Assembly (NCBI GenBank): GCA_022340215.1
Contig: JAJDOJ010000244.1
Span: forward strand, 1 to 33,134
Length of the DNA: 33,134 bases
DNA from: Gammaproteobacteria bacterium
GTDB lineage: Bacteria; Pseudomonadota; Gammaproteobacteria; JAJDOJ01
Reading direction: 5' to 3'
The notes beneath the pieces were generated by a model that saw nothing but the letters and a program-made list of their open reading frames with translations, was not told where the DNA came from and did not search any database. The number at the start of each line of letters is the position of its first letter. Within the stretch, counting starts at the first letter, position 1. Shown here piece after piece: positions 1-7,851 of this stretch. The position numbers were made by a program, and so were the translations under genes.

Positions 1-166
1 TAGGAGCCTGTCGGACTGAGGATTAATCTACTGCGCTGATGGGAGCTCGGCTCAAATGCCCCCGATTTTTCGTTGCGTAGGCCCACTATGCGACCCAAAA
101 TCGTGAACATTCGATCTCGCTCTCCCATCATGCTCGCTACGATCACCTAAGTCCGACAGGCTCCTA
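1..166. mobile_element. MITE-like non-autonomous element, copy 1
   Basis: The first 15 bases, TAGGAGCCTGTCGGA, are the exact reverse complement of bases 152-166. The inverted repeat continues imperfectly inward; for example TGATGGGAG at 37-45 pairs with CTCCCATCA at 122-130. There is no room for a transposase gene. A second 166-bp copy lies inverted at 8315-8480 with about 83% identity by eye. Right ends read CTAG across the junction, which fits a 4-bp palindromic target like those used by IS5- or IS1182-type elements, but the mobilising family is inferred. The element begins at the window edge, so its left flank is not visible. Confidence 0.85.
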
Positions 167-2041
167 GCGGAAGAAACGACCCATGTCGTTCATTGCCTCG
201 GTGAGGACGGACGCATTGATGACCGGGTTGTCGATGATCCGGTAGTCCTTGTCCCGGACCTCGAAGTACCCTCCAACGTAGGTCACTGTGGTCTGTTCGG
301 GCTCGAGAATCGCGTAACCGTTGTAGCTGCCGGCGATCAGCCACGGCCAGTCCGAGCGAGTCAAGAGGTCCTGTCCGGTGCTGTATTCCTCGACCGGATT
401 CCTGCATCCCAGCGCCCTTGCCAGCAGTGTGGGTGGCACGTCGAGATGCGACGTGCGTACCGTCACGTCCCGGTGATCCATGCCGGGCCAGTGGACCAGC
501 ATCGGCGTGTGCATCTGGTAGTCTGAATATGCGGTCCCGTGGCCCTGGAACTCGAGCCCGTTGTCGTTGAACTCCTCACCATGGTCGCTGGTCAGGATCA
601 CAATCGTCTGCTCCATCAAACCGCGATTCTCGAGATCGTCCAGCACCCGTCCGATGAGTTCATCATCGAAACGCAGCGAACTCTTGTAACGGTCGAGCAG
701 CGTGGGCTTGCCGCCGCTCTTCGCCTGGCTGTTGAATGCCTGATCATAGTCCGGCGGATAGCTGTAACGGTGCGTAGGTGCGGCATAGTACAGGAAGCCG
801 AAGAACCGTTCCGCCGGTGACATACCGTCGAGCCAGGCTAACCACTCCTCGGTAATCGCGATATCTCGTGCGTACGGAGCATCTGGCCGGGTGTCCGTTT
901 CCATCCTCAGGTCCGGGATTCTGGCAAAGACCGTGCGGTCGAGGTTGGACGGGCCGTACAGGGTGTCGCTGCCGAAGACACCGATCCGGTAGTTGCGTCG
1001 CTGAATGACGTCCATCAGCGCCGGAGGTTGCTGCAGGGACTGGAACGCCTGCCAGTAGGTTCCGGGGATGCCGTAGAACAGCGAGAACATACCCATCCGG
1101 GAGGAATTGCCGCCGCTGTAGTGATTGCGAAAATTCACAGCCCGATGAGAGAACCGCTCGATGGCGGGAGTGATCTCCGCCGTGGCGAAGTCGCTTCGCA
1201 TCGCATCGACGACGATGAATAGGATGTTGTATTGCGGCGCATCCGCATCGCAATCCAAGGGCTTCACCGGATAGTTCAGTTCCTTACCGCGCACCTGCCC
1301 GAGACCGGCGACCAGGTTCCTCTCCCGGTTCTGGTTCAGTGAGATCAGCCCATGTCGATCGAGGAAGCGCTTGGCGGTGAGTCGATAGTAGAGCGGCAGG
1401 TAGTGGTCGAACTTCGTAATCGGAACATAGTAGTGCGCGTCCGCGGCAATATAGATCGCCTGGCTTCCCGTCAGGCAGAGGACAAGAAACGCACCCAGTA
1501 GTATTCCCCGGTTTCGTCGTCCCGGCGGTGAGAAACGGCGCCACGTCCAGCGGGCAAGAAACCATTCGATTGCTGCGAAAATGGCAAAATAAAGGGCGGC
1601 GAATCCCCAGGTGCCGGCACCAAGAATCCGGATCGTCAGGGGGGAGAGGTGAAAGTGATTACGCTCGAACAGCAGGCTGTCTACCGTGAGCAGCGCCAGG
1701 ATCGCACTGAAGACGATGATCGCGACCGGAACGATCAGTTTCGGGCGCGGCACGAGCAGGGCCAGCGGCAACAGCAACAGGAGAAAGGGGAGATAAGCCA
1801 GCAGGGCGAACTGCCCCGTGTAGGCGAGGAAGACATAGAGAATCGCGACGGGTTCGTCCGGAAACGGAAACCGGAGGAGATAACGCAGCGACACCATCCC
1901 CATGACGGCGGCGTTCAACACGGCGAACCAGCTCGCCCATTTAAGCAGGCGGACGCGGCCGGCCGGTGCCAGCCAGTCCTTTCGCGAACCGGATTCTTCT
2001 ACCGGGGCCTCGTCCCCCCGGTCAGTTCTTGCCGACATCAT
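164..2041 (-). CDS. yejM: YejM/PbgA-like inner-membrane protein with periplasmic sulfatase-fold domain
   Basis: This 625-residue protein has an N-terminal membrane domain (about five hydrophobic segments between residues 34 and 200; DUF3413 type) followed by an alkaline-phosphatase/sulfatase-fold domain from about residue 270. Visible landmarks are VVDAMRSD (Asp279), the SGGNSSRMGMFSLFYG segment near 309-324, SDHGEEF (Asp486, His487) and His501. In Escherichia coli, YejM/PbgA (LapC) controls lipopolysaccharide synthesis through LapB and LpxC; that role here is inferred from architecture. The residue at the usual threonine nucleophile is Ser rather than Thr, as far as I can align it. The start overlaps the end of the upstream glycerophosphotransferase gene by 20 bases, suggesting translational coupling. 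The TAG stop (164-166) lies inside the terminal repeat of the MITE, but the last residues resemble a normal C-terminus. Confidence 0.82.
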   Translation of the reverse strand: MMSARTDRGDEAPVEESGSRKDWLAPAGRVRLLKWASWFAVLNAAVMGMVSLRYLLRFPFPDEPVAILYVFLAYTGQFALLAYLPFLLLLLPLALLVPRPKLIVPVAIIVFSAILALLTVDSLLFERNHFHLSPLTIRILGAGTWGFAALYFAIFAAIEWFLARWTWRRFSPPGRRNRGILLGAFLVLCLTGSQAIYIAADAHYYVPITKFDHYLPLYYRLTAKRFLDRHGLISLNQNRERNLVAGLGQVRGKELNYPVKPLDCDADAPQYNILFIVVDAMRSDFATAEITPAIERFSHRAVNFRNHYSGGNSSRMGMFSLFYGIPGTYWQAFQSLQQPPALMDVIQRRNYRIGVFGSDTLYGPSNLDRTVFARIPDLRMETDTRPDAPYARDIAITEEWLAWLDGMSPAERFFGFLYYAAPTHRYSYPPDYDQAFNSQAKSGGKPTLLDRYKSSLRFDDELIGRVLDDLENRGLMEQTIVILTSDHGEEFNDNGLEFQGHGTAYSDYQMHTPMLVHWPGMDHRDVTVRTSHLDVPPTLLARALGCRNPVEEYSTGQDLLTRSDWPWLIAGSYNGYAILEPEQTTVTYVGGYFEVRDKDYRIIDNPVINASVLTEAMNDMGRFFR

Positions 2042-3182
2042 CTGCTATCTTCACGAGTTCCCGCGCTGCCACTTGTGCACTGTCTCCTACGTTGAACACG
2101 ATCTCGCCCCGCAACACCGAGATCGATTGCTGGAACGCCTCGCGAGTGTTCAGCAGTCGTTCGATGGCCTGCGGCATCTCTTCCAGCGCTTGAGGCGAAA
2201 GGACCTCTCCGATCCTTTCCCGGATAAAGATCTCGATCGGTTCGATGCCGTAGGCCTCATAGTCCGGGTTTCTGACGCGCTTCGGGACATCGACATACAG
2301 GACCGGTTTTCCCAGCCCCAGGGCATACTCGATCGCCGAGGACGACCAGTCGCAGATCATGAGGTCCGACTCGAACAGCGATGTGGATTCTCCCATACGC
2401 GTAACGAGTTTGAACCGTGGGTTGTCACCGAACCGCTCGACCAGCCGGTCGATGACGTCGGGGGTCAGGTTCAGGGTGTGATAGTGAGGACGCACGATCA
2501 CGTGGTAACCGGCTTCGAGCAGTACGCGCACCAGGTCTTCGCCGCAGAGGTTGAGGAGCGACTCTTCCCCCCAGGTCGGTGCGATAAGGATCACGGGCCG
2601 GTCTTGTGCCTCACGCGCATGCTCCCTTCCAGCGGCCATCAACGTCTCTAGACGTGTGTATCCGTGTTCGACGAGAGTCTTGGCCGGCAGACCGGCCATC
2701 TCCTCGCGCCGCCGGATTTCCCGTATCTGGTGCGGCCCCACACAGAAGACGCTGTCGTAGTGGTCGTAGGAGTTCGGGTGGTCTACCATATGGGTGCTAC
2801 CCATGCCGTGAAACGTGTAGACGTAGTGCACGGAGTGGATCGAGCGTTTCAACTCGAAGTTGTTCAGGTCGAGCACGGTCAGGACCATGACGTCGGCTTG
2901 GATGAACTGAAACAGGAGGATCCTGACGAGACCGGGGGAGATATAGTAGGTGCGCAGGCGATCTCCCGCCGCCCCGAGACCGGGATCGTCCGGGTCGGAG
3001 GTTACGTAGCTGATCTCCCGCCGGAGATCGCCGGTCAGCGCCTCGATGACGGGTCGAAAATGGTGCCAGTCCTGTCCGCTTTCGGAATAGAAAACGATCC
3101 TTCGCCAGGTGGCGGGCGAGCGGGCAAAACGACGCCAGGCTGTCCAGCTGGGCAAGAAATTCCCAAGCATCTCGCGAGTCAT
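2022..3182 (-). CDS. CDP-glycerol:glycerophosphate glycerophosphotransferase family protein
   Basis: A 386-residue soluble or peripheral transferase of the TagB/TagF type (Glyphos_transf fold, GT-B). Motifs seen are HGMGSTHM (125-132), RPHYHT (231-236) and CDWSSSAIEYALGLGKPVLY (277-296), the last being the family's nucleotide-binding C-terminal signature. Members move glycerol phosphate or similar units from CDP-linked donors onto polymer or lipid acceptors; the acceptor here is unknown. It lies directly upstream of, and overlaps, the YejM-like gene. About 40 bases upstream of it sits a YLDPGTGS small membrane protein in the same orientation. The trio looks like one envelope operon. Start at 3182 is an ATG with no better alternative close by. 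A non-glycerol substrate (ribitol, other alditol phosphate) is possible. Confidence 0.78.
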   Translation of the reverse strand: MTREMLGNFLPSWTAWRRFARSPATWRRIVFYSESGQDWHHFRPVIEALTGDLRREISYVTSDPDDPGLGAAGDRLRTYYISPGLVRILLFQFIQADVMVLTVLDLNNFELKRSIHSVHYVYTFHGMGSTHMVDHPNSYDHYDSVFCVGPHQIREIRRREEMAGLPAKTLVEHGYTRLETLMAAGREHAREAQDRPVILIAPTWGEESLLNLCGEDLVRVLLEAGYHVIVRPHYHTLNLTPDVIDRLVERFGDNPRFKLVTRMGESTSLFESDLMICDWSSSAIEYALGLGKPVLYVDVPKRVRNPDYEAYGIEPIEIFIRERIGEVLSPQALEEMPQAIERLLNTREAFQQSISVLRGEIVFNVGDSAQVAARELVKIADDVGKN

Positions 3183-3219
3183 TCCTGACCGGAGTCAGGG
3201 GTATTTCTGCCGGGGGAAA

Positions 3220-3474
3220 TCAGCCGGTCTTGTCTGCAGGATCTTCCGATGCACTGGCGGGCTTGTGCCGGGCAGGGCCCTTCTTCGGCCGCAGGAGCGA
3301 CACGAGTTTGTACCAGTAGGTCTTGACAGCCAGAATGGCGGTGGCAAATATCCCGATGATGGCGGAGACCACCATGCTTCCCGTACCTGGATCGAGGTAG
3401 GCGAACGCGGGGGATGACAGGCACAGCAAACTGGCCGCGACGATGAACAGATTCCAGGTTTTCGCTTTGAACAT
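3220..3474 (-). CDS. Small membrane protein with YLDPGTGS motif
   Basis: An 84-residue protein. The N-terminus (MFKAKTWNLFIVAASLLCL...SPAFA) is a signal peptide ending Ala-Phe-Ala, directly followed by YLDPGTGS, a motif shared by small membrane proteins often seen beside surface-polysaccharide genes. A second hydrophobic stretch (MVVSAIIGIFATAILAV) and a basic tail (KTYWYKLVSLLRPKKG) follow. The reading frame is open further upstream to 3588, but ATG 3474 is preceded by AAGGTG and starts exactly at the signal peptide, so it was chosen. It precedes the glycerophosphotransferase and YejM-like genes on the same strand. No biochemical role is known to me; a part in assembly of an envelope glycerophosphate system is an inference from position. 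Confidence 0.72.
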   Translation of the reverse strand: MFKAKTWNLFIVAASLLCLSSPAFAYLDPGTGSMVVSAIIGIFATAILAVKTYWYKLVSLLRPKKGPARHKPASASEDPADKTG

Positions 3475-3662
3475 GGGCACCTTGATGCGATAGGGGGTTG
3501 AGGCCTGCCGGTTGGGAAAAGCGGAACTGGAAACCGGCAAGTTCATAATTTTGACATACTTTGCGCCTGCCGGGCCATCGCAATGCATTGTGTCCTGGTA
3601 CGTGAGGCCGCGGGTGGTGTTCGGTCCGTTGGGTATGCGGGGGGACGAAGCGGAGGATGATC

Positions 3663-4217
3663 ATGGGTTATCGGGTTACCCGGGTGTACACACGAAGCGG
3701 GGACGACGGCAGGACCGGTCTCGGTGACGGGACGCGCGTGGATAAGACCGCGCCACGCGTCAACGCCATCGGAGACGTCGACGAGCTGAACAGTCAGTTG
3801 GGCGTGGTGCTCGCCTTCGATTGCGATACCGATCCGCGCGAGTGCCTGGTCGCGATTCAGCACGACCTGTTCCGGGTCGGCGGGGAATTGAGCTTGCCCG
3901 GCACGGTCTCGATTCTCGGTGGAGACGTCGAATGGCTGGAGGCGAAGATCGATCGATTTAACGGTGACCTGCCCCCGCTGAAAGAGTTCATCCTGCCGGG
4001 CGGTGGGTCCCCGGCCGCTGCCTGCCATTGCGCGCGCGCCGTGTGCCGAAGGGCGGAACGCAGCGTCCTGGCCCTGGCCGCGGTCGAGGACGTGAACGAG
4101 GCCCTCCCGCGCTACATGAACCGGTTGTCGGACCTCCTGTTCGTGCTCGCGAGGACGCTGGCCCGTACGGCCAGGGAAGGCGAGGTCTTCTGGGACCGGA
4201 ACCGCCCGGGGCGCTAG
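3663..4217 (+). CDS. pduO: Cob(I)alamin adenosyltransferase, PduO type
   Basis: ATP:cob(I)alamin adenosyltransferase, which attaches the 5'-deoxyadenosyl group to reduced cobalamin to make adenosylcobalamin in the cytoplasm. The family signatures are clear: the ATP-binding N-terminus YTRSGDDGRTGLGDG, then AIGDVDELNSQLG, the helix CRRAERSVL and the C-terminal NRLSDLLFVLARTLAR. Length (184 aa) is normal for single-domain PduO/MMAB enzymes. Two in-frame ATGs occur (3657, 3663); GGAGG at 3652-3656 is correctly spaced only for 3663. It is followed 43 bases later by a ROK kinase on the same strand. No other cobalamin gene is in the window, so it probably serves salvage or general cofactor supply. 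Confidence 0.9.
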   Translation: MGYRVTRVYTRSGDDGRTGLGDGTRVDKTAPRVNAIGDVDELNSQLGVVLAFDCDTDPRECLVAIQHDLFRVGGELSLPGTVSILGGDVEWLEAKIDRFNGDLPPLKEFILPGGGSPAAACHCARAVCRRAERSVLALAAVEDVNEALPRYMNRLSDLLFVLARTLARTAREGEVFWDRNRPGR

Positions 4218-4260
4218 GCTCTGTTGACATTCATCGTGGACGGCGGCGAAGATTTGTCGT

Positions 4261-5202
4261 TTGGGCAAAGGGCGCGTGAAACGGCACACGGAATATCGTC
4301 TCGGTGTGGATCTCGGCGGGACGAAGATCGAAATCGTCGCACTGGGCCGCGACGGTCGACAATGGTTGCGCGAACGGATACCGGCACCTCGGGACGAGTA
4401 TTCCGCGACGTTGCAGGCCATCTCGGGACTCGTTAACGGAGCGGACGCCGCGCTGGGTGGACGTGGTACGGTTGGAATCGGGACGCCCGGCGCGATCTCG
4501 CCGGTCTCCGGTCTGCTCCGAAACAGCAATTCGGTCTGGCTCAACGGCAAACCCCTCAAGGCCGATCTCGAGGCGCTTCTCGGGAGAACGGTTCGTATCT
4601 CCAATGACGCGAACTGCTTCGCCCTGTCGGAGGCCACCGATGGCGCGGCACGCGATGGCAGGGTGGTCTTCGGTGTAATCATCGGCACAGGGACCGGTGC
4701 GGGGGTGGTCGTCGGTGGCGAGGTGTTGACCGGCCCCAATGCCGTTGCCGGTGAGTGGGGCCACAATCCCCTGCCGTGGCCCCGGGGTGAAGAGATCCGG
4801 GGTCCGCGATGCTACTGCGGCAAACGGGGATGCATCGAGACATACCTCTCGGGCCCGGGGCTGAGCGCCGCATATGAACGCGCGACCGGTCGCACCGTCG
4901 ATCCCAGACGTGTCGTCGAGGAGGCCGTGATGGGGAATTCGGCGGCCGAGTCGACCCTGAGGATCTACGAGGACCGGTTGGCGCGCGGTCTCGCGTCCGC
5001 CATCAACCTCCTGGATCCCGACGTGATCGTACTCGGCGGCGGGATGTCCAACATCCAGCGCCTGTATCGGAACGTCCCGGCCCTGTGGGAGGATTACGTG
5101 TTCTCTGAGTGTGTTCGTACCCGGTTAGTGACGCCGCGCCACGGCGACTCCAGCGGTGTGCGCGGTGCTGCCCGGCTGTGGAATTCGATGGCAACAGGAT
5201 AG
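4261..5202 (+). CDS. ROK family sugar kinase (fructokinase/N-acetylglucosamine kinase-like)
   Basis: A cytoplasmic ATP-dependent hexose kinase of the ROK family. Seen: N-terminal phosphate-binding GVDLGGTKIE, catalytic-region ISNDANCFALSEA with its Asp, the IIGTGTGAGVV loop, EWGHNP with the zinc-ligand His, and the ROK zinc motif CYCGKRGCIETYLSG. The C-terminal VIVLGGGMSN is also typical. The motif set is closest to the Mak fructokinase or NagK group; the sugar cannot be fixed by eye. The coordinate given begins at TTG 4261; a GTG at 4276 gives a start (VKRHTEYRLGVDLGG) nearer the family norm and may be the real one. It lies 43 bases after the PduO gene, probably co-transcribed. Confidence 0.85.
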   Translation: MGKGRVKRHTEYRLGVDLGGTKIEIVALGRDGRQWLRERIPAPRDEYSATLQAISGLVNGADAALGGRGTVGIGTPGAISPVSGLLRNSNSVWLNGKPLKADLEALLGRTVRISNDANCFALSEATDGAARDGRVVFGVIIGTGTGAGVVVGGEVLTGPNAVAGEWGHNPLPWPRGEEIRGPRCYCGKRGCIETYLSGPGLSAAYERATGRTVDPRRVVEEAVMGNSAAESTLRIYEDRLARGLASAINLLDPDVIVLGGGMSNIQRLYRNVPALWEDYVFSECVRTRLVTPRHGDSSGVRGAARLWNSMATG

Positions 5203-5342
5203 GAGAAGCGGCGGTCCGTCGAGCCAACGAGGCCATTGATCGCGGAGTCCGGCATTCGGAATGCCTATCTAATTAATTGATTCGCCGATAAAAATAATGT
5301 ATGGCTCGACAAATTTTCCTGCCCTTTCGGCAAATTAGAGTA

Positions 5343-5374
5343 TTGCGGATTTATGAAATGGCCAGTACTATAGT
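5343..5374 (+). promoter_or_regulatory. Weak candidate promoter for dsrE2
   Basis: The 207-base gap before dsrE2 is clearly more AT-rich than its surroundings. TTGCGG at 5343-5348 and TATAGT at 5369-5374 are separated by 20 bases, longer than the usual 17. TATAGT sits in a short palindrome (TACTATAGT). A second pair, TTGATT then TATGGC with 17-base spacing, lies near 5276-5304. Neither is strong. Confidence 0.25.
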
Positions 5375-5409
5375 CATACGGCTGTCTAACTGTTTTTAGG
5401 AGAACGCAC

Positions 5410-5877
5410 ATGACCGAAAAGAAGCTGGCTATCATTGCGACCAAAGGGACCTTGGACTGGGGTTACCCTCCCTTTATTCTCGCGTCGACCGCGGCTGCGC
5501 TCGGATACGACACACAGATCTTCTTCACCTTTTATGGACTCAACCTACTCAAGCGGAAGATGTCGCTGAAGGTGACCTCTGTCGGCAATCCCGGGATGCC
5601 GATGCCGATGCCGATGCCCGTCCTGCTGCAGGCCCTGCCGGGCATGCAGGGCATGATGACCATGATGATGAAGAAGAAGATGCAGTCCAAGGGAGTGGCC
5701 AGCCTGGAGGACCTTCGCGATCTCTGTCTGGAGGCGGATGTCAAGCTTATCGCCTGCCAGATGACGGTGGATCTGTTCGATATGGATCACGCCGATTTCA
5801 TCGACAACGTCGAATATGGTGGTGCGGCGACCTTTTTCGAGTTCGCCGGCGAGTCCGATATCTGCCTGTTTATCTGA
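5410..5877 (+). CDS. dsrE2: DsrE2-like sulfur-trafficking (DsrE/DsrF superfamily) protein
   Basis: A 155-residue protein of the DsrE/DsrF/DsrH-like fold, DsrE2 branch. It begins KLAIIATKGTLDWGYPPFIL, has the Met-rich loop typical of DsrE2 (GMPMPMPMP, then GMMTMMMKKKM), and the conserved ACQMTVDLF segment whose Cys is the expected persulfide carrier, followed by YGGAATFFEFA. In sulfur oxidisers DsrE2 often works with TusA and rhodanese in cytoplasmic sulfur transfer toward Dsr or sHdr enzymes; those partners are not in this window. The start is supported by AGGAG ahead of ATG 5410. It ends with a short gap before a TetR regulator. Family call is firm; the partner pathway is inferred. Confidence 0.8.
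   Translation: MTEKKLAIIATKGTLDWGYPPFILASTAAALGYDTQIFFTFYGLNLLKRKMSLKVTSVGNPGMPMPMPMPVLLQALPGMQGMMTMMMKKKMQSKGVASLEDLRDLCLEADVKLIACQMTVDLFDMDHADFIDNVEYGGAATFFEFAGESDICLFI
5596..5619 (+). repeat. Hexanucleotide tandem repeat inside dsrE2
   Basis: Three copies of ATGCCG followed by ATGCCC encode alternating Met-Pro residues in the Met-rich loop of DsrE2. Six-base units keep the frame, so slippage would only lengthen or shorten the loop. Confidence 0.8.
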
Positions 5878-5926
5878 ATAGCGGTCTCCAATCGCGTAGA
5901 CGACAGGCACGCGATGCCCGTCTGGG

Positions 5927-5949
5927 GCGGGGTTCGATGGAAGCCCCGC
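5927..5949 (+). terminator. GC hairpin after dsrE2, possible terminator
   Basis: GCGGGG at 5927-5932 pairs with CCCCGC at 5944-5949 around an 11-base loop, 50 bases past the dsrE2 stop. No T-run follows, so intrinsic termination is doubtful. Confidence 0.3.
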
Positions 5950-6033
5950 TTCGCGCGACCACTCCTGCGGTGTATTCCGGATTCCGATCCGGTGCACCTT
6001 GCGTTGTGGCGAGGGAAAGTAGGAGACGCTTGA

Positions 6034-6624
6034 GTGGAAACTAGCACGACAGACAACAGGCAACGCATCATTTCCGCGGCGCGTGAACTCTTCTACCAGC
6101 AGGGATACAACGCGACGTCTTTCAGTGATATCGCGCAGCGCGCCGAGATCCCCCGCGGTAATTTCTACTACTACTTCAAGTCCAAGGACGAAATTCTCCT
6201 CGGTGTCATCGATAGCTGGCTCGCGTTCGGACGCGCCAGCCTTGAGGGCCTCGAAGAGGCCTCTCCCGATCCCTGCGAACGGATGCGCGGGTTCGTCCGC
6301 AGTATGCTTCCCATGCTGGACAGCATAAGGCAGTACGGTTGCCCCTTCGGTTCGCTCAATACCGAGCTGAGGAAGGACAACAACGAGGAAGGGCTGCGCG
6401 ACCATGCGCGGGAATTGTTCGATATGTATCGCGCTTGGCTCGAAACCCAGTTTTGTGCCTCCGGTCAGGAGGAAGACGCCGGGATGCTCGCGTTACACGT
6501 CATGGGCCGCTTGCAGGGGGCGAGCGTCATGACGAACACCTATCAGCAACCGGACTATTTCGAGAACGAGATCATCCTGCTCGAGGAGTGGATCAGCAAG
6601 GTGTGCGAAGGCGAGAGGCTATGA
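6034..6624 (+). CDS. TetR/AcrR family transcriptional regulator
   Basis: A 196-residue repressor-type regulator. The N-terminus holds the TetR DNA-binding domain: RIISAARELFYQQGYNATSF, then the helix-turn-helix SDIAQRAEIPRGNFYYYF (31-48) and KSKDEIL. The C-terminal ligand domain contains YGCPFGSLNTEL, a cysteine-containing motif shared with the truncated TetR at 28924-29343 of this window. The start is GTG at 6034, supported by AGGAG at 6021-6025. The stop overlaps the ATG of the next gene (ATGA), so the two are translationally coupled. Ligand unknown; nearby targets could be its own operon or dsrE2. Confidence 0.88.
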   Translation: METSTTDNRQRIISAARELFYQQGYNATSFSDIAQRAEIPRGNFYYYFKSKDEILLGVIDSWLAFGRASLEGLEEASPDPCERMRGFVRSMLPMLDSIRQYGCPFGSLNTELRKDNNEEGLRDHARELFDMYRAWLETQFCASGQEEDAGMLALHVMGRLQGASVMTNTYQQPDYFENEIILLEEWISKVCEGERL

Positions 6625-7055
6625 CTGCGAGCAAGCATTTCCTGTCGGCATTCCGCGGCGGCTTCAGCGGGGTCCTGCGCTGGCCGCAACTCGATGAGCT
6701 GTGGGACAAGGTACGCAGCGATCCGTCGGGTGGCTGGTATGTTTATCACATCGGTGACGAACCACCGGAGCAACCCGCCACGGGTTCCCAGCTCGGCCGA
6801 TTTCTCGAGGAGGTGGATCGCCTGCTGCGAACGGACCACGATGAAGACTACTGCGGTATCGTCTATGCGGACGACCGCGAAAAGCCCGCATTCGTCAAGA
6901 TCTATGATCCGCACAACCTCGGCGTGACCTGTGGCTACAGTGACAATCCGCCGCTGCCCGGCTGGACGCTGTCGAAGCTTAAGCCGGTTGATCTGCACAG
7001 TGCGCAGAGGCCGACTCGGCAGCGCAGGCGCTGGTGGGAAAAGCTCTTCTCGTAG
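6621..7055 (+). CDS. Conserved protein of unknown function, coupled to TetR regulator
   Basis: A 144-residue soluble protein whose ATG overlaps the stop of the TetR gene by four bases. Seen in it: an N-terminal FLSAFRGGFSGVLRWPQL, a central DYCGIVYADDREKPAFVKIY core with GVTCGYS after it, and a strongly basic, Trp-containing tail (RPTRQRRRWWEKLF). The central part reads like a small folded domain and the composition is clearly coding. I do not recognise a named family. Position suggests a role tied to whatever the TetR protein senses. Confidence 0.65.
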   Translation: MTASKHFLSAFRGGFSGVLRWPQLDELWDKVRSDPSGGWYVYHIGDEPPEQPATGSQLGRFLEEVDRLLRTDHDEDYCGIVYADDREKPAFVKIYDPHNLGVTCGYSDNPPLPGWTLSKLKPVDLHSAQRPTRQRRRWWEKLFS

Positions 7056-7245
7056 CGTCACTTCGACCTGGGCCGTGTCTGTTTCGTTTCCCTTGCGCCC
7101 TGTCTCTCCCTCTCCCCACACTGAAACCGCCAGGCACCCGGCCGTACCTATCCCACACGCGAACAGCAACCAGGGTAAACCATGGGCAAAGAAAACCCCC
7201 GCGATCCACGTCAGGTTACTCGGGGGCAGTCGGGGTGTTGCTGGT

Positions 7246-7267
7246 CCCCAGCCTGGTCGGGCCGGGG
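7246..7267. other. Imperfect GC hairpin in the 7056-7312 gap
   Basis: The 257-base gap between the 144-aa gene and the convergent lipoprotein gene holds no supported gene. CCCC-A-GCC at 7246-7253 pairs with GGC-C-GGGG at 7259-7267 apart from one mismatch, loop TGGTCG or similar. It may help termination between the convergent genes, but lacks a T-run. Confidence 0.3.
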
Positions 7268-7312
7268 TTATGCGCGGTTCACGCGTTGTCTATATCGAGC
7301 ATTGTGTCCGGA

Positions 7313-7777
7313 TCAGACCCCGGTGCAGACCGCCTCGGAGGGCTCGGATTCACTGAAGTCGTTGTAGGACTTGACGGCGAAGCAGACGTAGCCCTCGTTG
7401 GCGTGGGCCAGGTCGCTCGTCTCGATCTCGACGGCCGGTGTGTTCGGGTTGAAAGACCGCTCGTTCATGGTCTGGATGTAGAAGTAGTCGACCTGGTTTT
7501 CCTCGGATCCGTACATCACCTCGTAGTACTGGATGTTCTCCTCGGCCGGGTTCGCGTCCCAGCTGAGCGCCAGCACGGTGTCGCCGCCGCCCGGCAGGGA
7601 GGGGTAGGCGACATCGGGATGCTCGGAGCCTTCCGGGCCGGTCTCGAAGACGAAGTCCCCGCCGCCGGGTGTGGCGGAGGCCGTGGAGCCGTCACCGCTG
7701 CCACCGCCGCAACCGGTCAGTGCGAGGGCGGGAAGGATGGTGGAAAGCAGAGCGAGATTTCGGATCGAAGCGATCAT
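7313..7777 (-). CDS. Secreted lipoprotein with fibronectin type III-like domain
   Basis: A 154-residue lipoprotein. The signal sequence MIASIRNLALLSTILPALALTGC ends in a lipobox (LTGC), so the mature protein would be acylated at Cys and lie on the outer or inner membrane facing the periplasm or outside. A Gly/Ser-rich linker follows. From about residue 65 the pattern VLALSWDANPAEENIQYYEV through YVCFAVKSYNDFSESEPSEA is typical of an Fn3-like beta-sandwich (WxxNP, FAVxAYN, SxxSEA). GGGGGTG precedes the ATG. It is transcribed alone, convergent to the TetR operon. Function unknown; perhaps surface binding. Confidence 0.78.
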   Translation of the reverse strand: MIASIRNLALLSTILPALALTGCGGGSGDGSTASATPGGGDFVFETGPEGSEHPDVAYPSLPGGGDTVLALSWDANPAEENIQYYEVMYGSEENQVDYFYIQTMNERSFNPNTPAVEIETSDLAHANEGYVCFAVKSYNDFSESEPSEAVCTGV

Positions 7778-7835
7778 TACGGTGCACCCCCGTGCGTTGT
7801 GCTGCGGGGGGCTGCCAGTAAGGATCGATTCAGAC

Positions 7836-7851
7836 CTGTAAAGTATTACAG
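7836..7851. promoter_or_regulatory. Palindromic candidate operator upstream of lipoprotein gene
   Basis: CTGTAA and TTACAG flank a 4-base centre (AGTA), giving perfect 6-bp arms 59 bases upstream of the lipoprotein start. The site overlaps the area where a minus-strand promoter would be expected. No regulator is assigned. Confidence 0.4.

Noticed and set aside
3543-4766. Minus-strand frame of 407 codons over the PduO and ROK genes.
   Set aside because: Antisense to two genes with clear family motifs; no coherent protein features.
5302-5322. Sigma-54-like match TGGCTCG...ATTTT before dsrE2.
   Set aside because: The -12 GC element is missing, so it does not meet the consensus.
5596-5619. Hexanucleotide repeat as phase-variation tract.
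   Set aside because: Units of six keep the frame; the Met-Pro loop is a normal feature of the family.
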